Positions 6,077 through 10,337 of a stretch of DNA of 10,337 bases are shown here, one piece after another. A model generated the notes under the pieces. That model did no database searches and was not told the origin of the DNA. It saw only the letters and a list, made by a program, of their open reading frames with translations. How positions within the stretch are numbered: position 1 is the stretch's first letter; each line of letters opens with the position of its first letter. The DNA is taken from NCBI GenBank assembly GCA_035645115.1, contig DASQNF010000235.1, forward strand, positions 1 to 10,337, read 5' to 3'. The DNA is from JACVRW01 sp035645115. Lineage in GTDB: Bacteria > Actinomycetota > Thermoleophilia > Solirubrobacterales > Thermoleophilaceae. The position numbers were made by a program, and so were the translations under genes.

Positions 6077-7813
6077 ATGTCCACGGCGCCGATCGAGTTC
6101 CCCGCGCCCGTGGACCCCGCGAAGGAGTTCGTGGGTCCGCCAGAGGACCCCGAGGACGAGCGGATCGAGGTGGGCGTGGCGATCGTGGGAGGGGGCCCGG
6201 CCGGCCTCGCCTGCGCCATTCGCCTCACCCAGCTGCTGGCCGACGACGAGGCGATGACGGAGTCGCTCGGCGAGGTGCCGGTGGCGCTCGTGGAGAAGGG
6301 CAAGGGCCCAGGCTCCCACCTGCTGTCCGGGGCGATGATGAAGCCGTCGGCGATGAGGAAGCTGTTTCCCGAGCTGGCGGAGAGCGACTGGCCGACCTAC
6401 GGAACCGTCGACACGGACGCGGTCTACCTCCTGCCCAACTCGAAGCGCGCGATCCCGCTGAGGCCGACCCCGCCGCCGTTTCGCAACCACGGCAACCACG
6501 TGACCTCGGTGGCGCGGCTCGGCCGCTGGCTCGCCGAGCAGGCCGAGGAGGCGGGTGTGTACATCCTCGGCGAAACGGCCGCGGCCAAGCTGCTCGTGGA
6601 CGACGGCCGGGTGGTGGGCGTGCGCTCGGGCGACAAGGGCCGCGGCCGCGACGGCGAGGAGCTGTCGAACTTCGAGCCCGGGTCCGACCTGATCGCCAAG
6701 GCCACGGTGCTCGCCGAGGGCACCCAGGGGCACCTCACCGGCGCGGCCATCCGCCACTTCCGGCTCGGCTCCGAGGACCCGCAGCAGTGGGAGCTCGGCG
6801 TCAAGGAGGTGTGGGAGGTCCAGAAGCCGCTCGACCGCGTGATCCACACGATGGCCTGGCCGCTTCGCTACCGCGCCAAGTACCGCGAGTTCGGCGGCTC
6901 GTTCATCTACCCGATGGGCGAGCAGCGCGTGTCGATGGGGTTCGTGTGCGGCCTCGACTACCGCGACGCCACCTTCTCCCTCCACGACGTGCTCCAGCAG
7001 CTGAAGGGCCACCCGCTCGTGGCGGACATCATCGACGGCGGCAAGCGCGTGGGCTGGGGGGCGAAGACGATCCCCTCCGGCGGCTACTGGGCGCAGCCGC
7101 GCGAGCTCTGGGCGCCGGGGCTGGCGATCGCCGGCGACGGCGCCGGCATGGTCAACATCCCGACGCTGAAGGGGGTGCACTACGCCATGCACGCGGGCAT
7201 GTTCGCGGCGGAGGCGATCTACGAGCGCCTCAAGGCCGGCGGCTCCTGCGACGACCTCTCCAACTACGCCGGCAAGGTTCGCGGCTCGGAGATCGAGACG
7301 GACATCCGCCGCTCGCGCAACATGCGCCAGCCCTTTGCGAAGGGCTTCTTCGTGGGCGGCGCGATCGCGAACATGATGGAGATCTCCGGAGGTCGTGTCC
7401 CGGGCGGGCGCTGGAAGACCCATGACGACGCCACCGTCGACGTGTTCATCGGCGACCGCGACAGGCACTACCCCAAGCCCGACGGCAAGACCACGTTCGA
7501 CAAGCTCTCCTCGGTGTTCGCCAGCGGCAACGCCACCCGCGACGACGCGCCCAACCACATCCGCATCCAGGACAGGGTGCCGCTCGACCTGGCGCTGATG
7601 TGGCAGAACATGTGCCCGGCCGCGGTCTACGAGGTGCCCGAGGAGGAGCTCGAGGCGGCCCGCGCCGACGGCGGCGGCAAGCTCGACGGCAAGCACGAGG
7701 TCAAGCTGCAGATAACGCCGTCGAACTGCGTGCAGTGCGGGGCGATCACCGCAAAGGGCGGCCGGCTCACGCCTCCCGAAGGTGGGGACGGCCCCAACTA
7801 CCAGCACACCTGA
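6077..7813 (+). CDS. Electron transfer flavoprotein-quinone oxidoreductase with an incomplete cluster motif
   Basis: This 578-residue flavoprotein takes electrons from reduced ETF and passes them to membrane quinone (probably menaquinone in an actinobacterium; inference). It has a ~30-residue acidic/proline lead, the FAD dinucleotide motif GGGPAG (38-43), GSHLLSGA, the second FAD segment GLAIAGDGAGMVNIPTLKGVHYAMHAG, and the C-terminal ETF-QO iron-sulfur domain ending PPEGGDGPNY. Canonical enzymes bind [4Fe-4S] with one Cys in CPAxVYE and three in CxxCxxC. Here Cys513, Cys551 and Cys554 are present, but the fourth position (557) is Ile: CVQCGAI. The stretch between Cys513 and Cys551 is also about 13 residues longer than I recall for the human enzyme. 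The ATG follows AGGAGG by ten bases, four bases after etfA. It is last in the etf operon. Confidence 0.93.
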   Translation: MSTAPIEFPAPVDPAKEFVGPPEDPEDERIEVGVAIVGGGPAGLACAIRLTQLLADDEAMTESLGEVPVALVEKGKGPGSHLLSGAMMKPSAMRKLFPELAESDWPTYGTVDTDAVYLLPNSKRAIPLRPTPPPFRNHGNHVTSVARLGRWLAEQAEEAGVYILGETAAAKLLVDDGRVVGVRSGDKGRGRDGEELSNFEPGSDLIAKATVLAEGTQGHLTGAAIRHFRLGSEDPQQWELGVKEVWEVQKPLDRVIHTMAWPLRYRAKYREFGGSFIYPMGEQRVSMGFVCGLDYRDATFSLHDVLQQLKGHPLVADIIDGGKRVGWGAKTIPSGGYWAQPRELWAPGLAIAGDGAGMVNIPTLKGVHYAMHAGMFAAEAIYERLKAGGSCDDLSNYAGKVRGSEIETDIRRSRNMRQPFAKGFFVGGAIANMMEISGGRVPGGRWKTHDDATVDVFIGDRDRHYPKPDGKTTFDKLSSVFASGNATRDDAPNHIRIQDRVPLDLALMWQNMCPAAVYEVPEEELEAARADGGGKLDGKHEVKLQITPSNCVQCGAITAKGGRLTPPEGGDGPNYQHT

Positions 7814-7846
7814 GGGCCGCGAAGCCCCGCTCGGCGTCCTCCGCTC

Positions 7847-7878
7847 GCGGCTCACCCGCCCTCGGCGGTGCGGGCCGC
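7847..7878 (+). terminator. Candidate hairpin between the etf operon and gpsA
   Basis: GCGGC (7847-7851) pairs with GCCGC (7874-7878). Inside, CACC-C-GCC (7853-7860) pairs with GGCGGTG (7864-7870) with one bulged C and a 3-base loop. It lies 33 bases after the ETF-QO stop and ends directly before the gpsA -10 box. There is no T tract, and stems of this sort also arise by chance in GC-rich DNA. Confidence 0.35.
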
Positions 7879-7884
7879 TAGCTT
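7879..7884 (+). promoter_or_regulatory. Candidate -10 box (TAGCTT) of leaderless gpsA
   Basis: TAGCTT is followed after exactly six bases by the ATC at 7891, placing the expected transcript start on the A of that codon. No ribosome-binding site is visible. Its first three bases are also the last in-frame stop before gpsA. Confidence 0.4.
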
Positions 7885-7890
7885 GCCGCC

Positions 7891-8979
7891 ATCCGCTACC
7901 CCGGCCAGCATCCACGCCGCGCCGCCGTCGTCGGGGCGGGCTCGTTCGGCACCGCCGTGGCCGTGCTGCTCGTCAGGGCGGGCGTGCGCACCACCCTGCT
8001 GTGCCGCACCAGGGAGCAGGCGCAGCAGCTCACCGCCGGCCACGAGAACGTGCGCTACCTGCCCGGCGTGCCGCTGCCGCGCGAGCTCACGGTGCGCGGC
8101 TTCGGCGTGCACGACGACCAGTTCGCCCGTCCCGACCTGGTCTTCCTCGCCATGCCGTCCAACGGCCTCGGCGAGGCGGTGGCCGAGCTCGAGCGGCTCG
8201 GCGTGACCGACCGCGCCGGCTTCGTCTCGCTGGCCAAGGGGCTCGTGCCGCCCGGCGGCCAACCGCCCACGCTCGTGCTCGAGGCCGCCTTCGGCGCCGC
8301 TCGGGTGGCATGCGTGGGCGGGCCCGCGCACGCGCGCGAGATGGTGGAGAGCGGCGCCGGCCTGGTGTGCGCCTCCCGCTCGGAGACGCTCGCGCACCGG
8401 GTGGCGGAGACCTTCCAGCGCTCGGGGGTCGTGTGCGAGGTGTCCGACGACCCGGTGGGTGTGGAGCTGGCGGGCGTGGCCAAGAACGCGGCCGCGGTGG
8501 CCGTGGGCGCCACCCAGGCCCAGGGCCTCAACGCGGCTGGGATGGCCGCCGCCGACATCTTCCTCGAGGTGTTGGCGCTGGCGGCCGCGAGCGGCGGCCA
8601 GGCGCGCACGTTCGTGGGCCGGTCGGGCACCGGCGATCTCGTGGCCACGGCGCTGGCGCCGAGCTCGCGCAACCGCAGCGCCGGCGAGCTGCTCGCCGAG
8701 GGCGTGCCGGCAGCCGAGATCCCCGCGCGAGTGGGTCAGGCCGTCGAGGCGCTCGAGACCGTCCGCCTGCTCGCCCATGCCATCGAGCGCACCGGGCTCG
8801 AGGCGCCGGTGGTGTCCGCGCTCGCCCACCTGATCGAGGGCTCGATGCCGCTCGAGGAGTGGGTGGCGATGGTGAGGGCGAAGCAGCCGCCGCCGGCGCG
8901 CTTCGGCGGCCCCTCGACCTGGTGGCCCCGCCTGACGGGCTGGTTCGGGAGCGGCTTCGGCGGCACGCGGCCCCGCTAG
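7891..8979 (+). CDS. gpsA: Glycerol-3-phosphate dehydrogenase [NAD(P)+], apparent non-standard ATC start
   Basis: GpsA reduces dihydroxyacetone phosphate to sn-glycerol 3-phosphate, the backbone for phospholipids. Numbering from ATC 7891 (362 residues), visible motifs are Rossmann Gly15-x-Gly17-x-x-Gly20 (AVVGAGSFGTAVAVLL), SLAKGL with Lys116, GGPAHAREM, GVAKN with catalytic Lys198, GTGDL with Asp249 and SSRNR (258-262). The only usual start near the N-terminus is GTG 7957 (residue 23), which would remove the whole nucleotide-binding loop. Between the in-frame TAG at 7879-7881 and 7957 there is no ATG, GTG, TTG or CTG in frame. ATC at 7891 is the best candidate, six bases after TAGCTT; a sequencing error converting ATG to ATC is the alternative. 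The C-terminus has an unusual Trp/Gly/Pro/Arg-rich tail (PSTWWPRLTGWFGSGFGG). Confidence 0.9.
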   Translation: MRYPGQHPRRAAVVGAGSFGTAVAVLLVRAGVRTTLLCRTREQAQQLTAGHENVRYLPGVPLPRELTVRGFGVHDDQFARPDLVFLAMPSNGLGEAVAELERLGVTDRAGFVSLAKGLVPPGGQPPTLVLEAAFGAARVACVGGPAHAREMVESGAGLVCASRSETLAHRVAETFQRSGVVCEVSDDPVGVELAGVAKNAAAVAVGATQAQGLNAAGMAAADIFLEVLALAAASGGQARTFVGRSGTGDLVATALAPSSRNRSAGELLAEGVPAAEIPARVGQAVEALETVRLLAHAIERTGLEAPVVSALAHLIEGSMPLEEWVAMVRAKQPPPARFGGPSTWWPRLTGWFGSGFGGTRPR

Positions 8980-8982
8980 ACT
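8977..8982 (+). promoter_or_regulatory. Candidate -10 box (TAGACT) of leaderless rpmE
   Basis: TAGACT ends ten bases before the rpmE ATG and no Shine-Dalgarno sequence lies between. Its first three bases are the gpsA stop codon, so the end of one gene forms the promoter of the next. No clear -35. Confidence 0.45.
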
Positions 8983-8992
8983 CGAACGCCGA

Positions 8993-9202
8993 ATGAAGCC
9001 GGACATCCATCCCGACTACGTCCAAGCTCACGTGCGCTGCACCTGCGGCAACGAGTTCTGGACGCGCTCCACGAAGCCCGAGCTGCACGTGGAGATCTGC
9101 TCGAACTGCCATCCCTTCTACACGGGTCGCCAGAAGCTCGTGGACACGGGCGGCCGGGTCGAGCGCTTCCGCCGCCGCGCCGCGCGCTCGCGCGGCCGCT
9201 AG
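8993..9202 (+). CDS. rpmE: 50S ribosomal protein L31 (zinc-binding type)
   Basis: This 69-residue protein is ribosomal protein L31 (bL31), which bridges the large and small subunits. It starts MKPDIHPDYVQAHVRC and has the zinc-ligand set of the C+ type: Cys16-x-Cys18 (CTCGNEF) and Cys36-x-x-Cys39 (ICSNCHPFYTGRQK). The C-terminus is Arg-rich (VERFRRRAARSRGR), suited to rRNA binding. Presence of all four cysteines means it is the zinc-replete paralogue rather than the zinc-starvation form. The ATG start is fixed by the conserved MK-x-IHP opening. In many actinobacteria rpmE lies just upstream of the DUF1385 gene and prfA, and here the DUF1385 gene follows after one intervening secreted-protein gene. 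Confidence 0.97.
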   Translation: MKPDIHPDYVQAHVRCTCGNEFWTRSTKPELHVEICSNCHPFYTGRQKLVDTGGRVERFRRRAARSRGR

Positions 9203-9244
9203 CCGCAGCGCAACTACGGACGCGCCCGCCTGTTCTCACCCCGC

Positions 9245-9979
9245 ATGCGGCGCACCTTCATCCTCCTCATCGGCGTCGCCGCCATTGCCGTCGCGGTCAC
9301 GCCGGCCTCGGCCGACACGCCGGGGGCCTCGGTGAAGCTGCTCAGGTGCTCGCCGGTCCAGCACGAAGCGGCCTTCTACGCGCGCATGCAGGCGATCCCC
9401 GCGGCGGTTCGCATGGGCGTGCGCGTGACGCTGCTGGAGCGCACGGGCTCGCAGGGCTTCGCCCCGGTGAGGGCGCCGGGCCTCGGGCGGTGGCAGCGCT
9501 CGCGGCCCGGGGTGGCTGCGTTCGGGTACAGGCAGGTCCTCCGCAACCTGCCGGCGAACGCGGCTCACAGGCTGAGGGTGCGGTTTCGCTGGTACGGGGC
9601 CGGGGGCGCCGTGGTGCGGGAGGCCGTGCGTCGCTCGGGCGTCTGCCGCCAGTTCGCAGGGCTCCCCAATCTCGTCACGCAGCTCCTGCGAGCGTCGAGC
9701 ACGGATGTGAGCGGCATGCTGCGCTACGCCGTGCGCGTCGAGAACACGGGCATGGCGCCGGCAGCGGGAGCGCCGGTGCGGCTGACCGTAGACGGGGTCG
9801 TGATCGACACGGTGACCCTGGCCATGCTCGCATCCGGTGAGCGCAGGCTGCTCGGCTTCCGGGGACCCGCCTGCTCGCGCTCGGCGATCGCCCATGCGGA
9901 CCCGGCCGCGGTGATCGTCGAGAGCTCCGAGCAGGACAACCGCAGCGAGGTCGCCTGCGCCGATCTGACGGGCCGCTGA
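9245..9979 (+). CDS. Secreted protein with CARDB-like C-terminal domain
   Basis: This 244-residue protein has a clear signal peptide: MRR, a hydrophobic core (residues 5-18) and TPASA-D cleavage near residue 23-24. Residues ~25-130 are a basic beta-rich region with no family I recognise; they contain Cys35 in KLLRCSPVQHEAAFYARM. From about residue 138 the sequence fits a CARDB-type immunoglobulin-like fold: PNLVTQLL, GMLRYAVRVENTGMAPAAGAPVRLTVDGVVIDT, GERRLLGFRGPAC, AVIVESSEQDNRS. CARDB domains are adhesion-like modules found in surface and secreted proteins. The ligand is unknown. No ribosome-binding site or good TAnnnT box precedes the ATG. The gene sits between rpmE and the DUF1385 gene, whose products act in translation and at the membrane; a functional link is not evident. 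Confidence 0.8.
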   Translation: MRRTFILLIGVAAIAVAVTPASADTPGASVKLLRCSPVQHEAAFYARMQAIPAAVRMGVRVTLLERTGSQGFAPVRAPGLGRWQRSRPGVAAFGYRQVLRNLPANAAHRLRVRFRWYGAGGAVVREAVRRSGVCRQFAGLPNLVTQLLRASSTDVSGMLRYAVRVENTGMAPAAGAPVRLTVDGVVIDTVTLAMLASGERRLLGFRGPACSRSAIAHADPAAVIVESSEQDNRSEVACADLTGR

Positions 9980-10013
9980 GAGCCAACGCTCACGGACTCG
10001 GCCAAAGCGCCGA

Positions 10014-10019
10014 TACGAT
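10014..10019 (+). promoter_or_regulatory. Candidate -10 box (TACGAT) upstream of the DUF1385 gene
   Basis: TACGAT ends seven bases before a GTG at 10027 and overlaps the ATG at 10018. If it is a working -10 box, the transcript would begin at the GTG, making that the true leaderless start rather than the ATG. Confidence 0.35.
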
Positions 10020-10337
10020 GAACCGGGTGAGCTCCTCCTCCACCACCAAGAACGGCTCGGCCCCGGACCACCTCCGCGAGGCGTCGAAGGACGCCCCCGT
10101 CGGCGGCCAGGCGGTGCTGGAGGGCGTGATGATGCGCGGCATCTCCACCTGGGCCGTGGCGGTGCGCAAGCCGTCCAGCGAGCAGCTCGCCGCCGGCGGC
10201 GCCGACTCCAAGGTGGGCGCCAAGGGCGAGATCGAGGTGATCTCGGAGCCGCTCGTCTCGTGGGCCAAGCGCCACCGCGTGCTGCGGCTGCCGATCATCC
10301 GCGGAGTGGCCGCGCTCGGCGAGTCGCTCAAGATCGG
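10018..10337 (+). CDS. YqhQ-type DUF1385 membrane protein, 3' partial
   Basis: The first ~106 codons are present and the gene runs off the right edge. Counting from ATG 10018, a polar Ser/Thr/Lys-rich lead (1-27) is followed by the DUF1385 hallmark GGQAVLEGVMMRG (29-41), TWAVAVRKP, and LPIIRGVAALGESLK near the window end, which precedes the membrane helices in full-length members. B. subtilis YqhQ belongs here; the biochemical role is not established. In relatives this gene often lies between rpmE and prfA, which fits the rpmE upstream. The start is uncertain: ATG 10018 is used, but GTG 10027 (VSSSSTTKNG...) is at least as likely because a TACGAT box overlaps the ATG. Confidence 0.9.
   Translation, partial: MNRVSSSSTTKNGSAPDHLREASKDAPVGGQAVLEGVMMRGISTWAVAVRKPSSEQLAAGGADSKVGAKGEIEVISEPLVSWAKRHRVLRLPIIRGVAALGESLKI

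Noticed and set aside
6020..7915. A 631-codon open frame on the minus strand opposite ETF-QO
   Set aside because: Its translation is low-complexity Arg/His/Val/Gly-rich and it exactly mirrors a well-supported flavoprotein gene. Long antisense frames are expected when codon third positions are almost all G or C.
7868..8206. A 112-codon frame as an alternative start for gpsA
   Set aside because: It is in a different reading frame from the GpsA motifs, and its translation is Ser/Pro/Cys-rich with no Rossmann signature. No frameshift is needed to explain gpsA.
1..10337. Defence island, biosynthetic cluster or mobile element
   Set aside because: All genes with recognisable families are metabolic, transport, regulatory or ribosomal; no transposase, integrase, nuclease, synthase cluster or composition break is visible.

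Overview
The window is uniformly GC-rich, gene-dense chromosomal DNA, with strong third-position G/C bias in every real gene. Gene content and style point to a deep-branching actinobacterium. The Solirubrobacterales/Thermoleophilia look the best fit, because of the rpmE followed by a YqhQ-type DUF1385 gene, the contiguous ETF beta / ETF alpha / ETF-quinone oxidoreductase operon, and the apparent use of leaderless mRNAs. That placement is inference from layout and protein style, not from a marker phylogeny. I see no phage, plasmid, transposon, CRISPR, tRNA or rRNA signal. This is core and metabolic chromosome, not an accessory island.

Layout, left to right. (1) 1-422: 3' end of a secreted type-1 copper (plastocyanin-like) protein with a C-terminal LPATG surface-anchor signal. 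(2) 448-1939: a two-gene unit, a free-standing B12-binding subunit of methylmalonyl-CoA mutase followed one base later by an AlkZ/YcaQ-like winged-helix protein. (3) 1961-4099: a MarR-family repressor divergent from a DHA2-type 14-helix drug exporter. Their promoters overlap face to face in a short AT-richer gap. (4) 4100-7813: a strong hairpin, then a promoter with a near-perfect palindrome on its -35 box, then etfB-etfA-ETF-QO, tightly packed (4-bp overlap, then 4-bp gap). (5) 7814-8979: gpsA (glycerol-3-phosphate dehydrogenase), which has no ATG/GTG/TTG start compatible with its Rossmann motif. (6) 8993-10337: rpmE (ribosomal protein L31), a secreted CARDB-like protein, and the start of a YqhQ/DUF1385 membrane protein that runs off the window. 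The longest gene-free stretch is 4100-4306, which holds a terminator-like hairpin, the etf promoter/operator and a leader hairpin.

How the genes work together. The ETF trio passes electrons from acyl-CoA and related dehydrogenases to the quinone pool. The methylmalonyl-CoA mutase subunit handles the propionyl-CoA branch of odd-chain fatty-acid and branched-chain amino-acid breakdown, so the left half has a loose acyl-CoA catabolism theme. The palindrome at the etf promoter would let an unlinked repressor tie the operon to substrate supply (inference).

Points most worth a second look: the ETF-QO lacks one of the four cysteines that normally hold its [4Fe-4S] cluster; gpsA appears to start at ATC; several genes share a TAnnnT box 6-10 bases before the start codon with no Shine-Dalgarno, suggesting leaderless transcripts; the AlkZ-like protein lacks the glycosylase glutamine motif. 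I found no convincing wholly new multi-gene system here.
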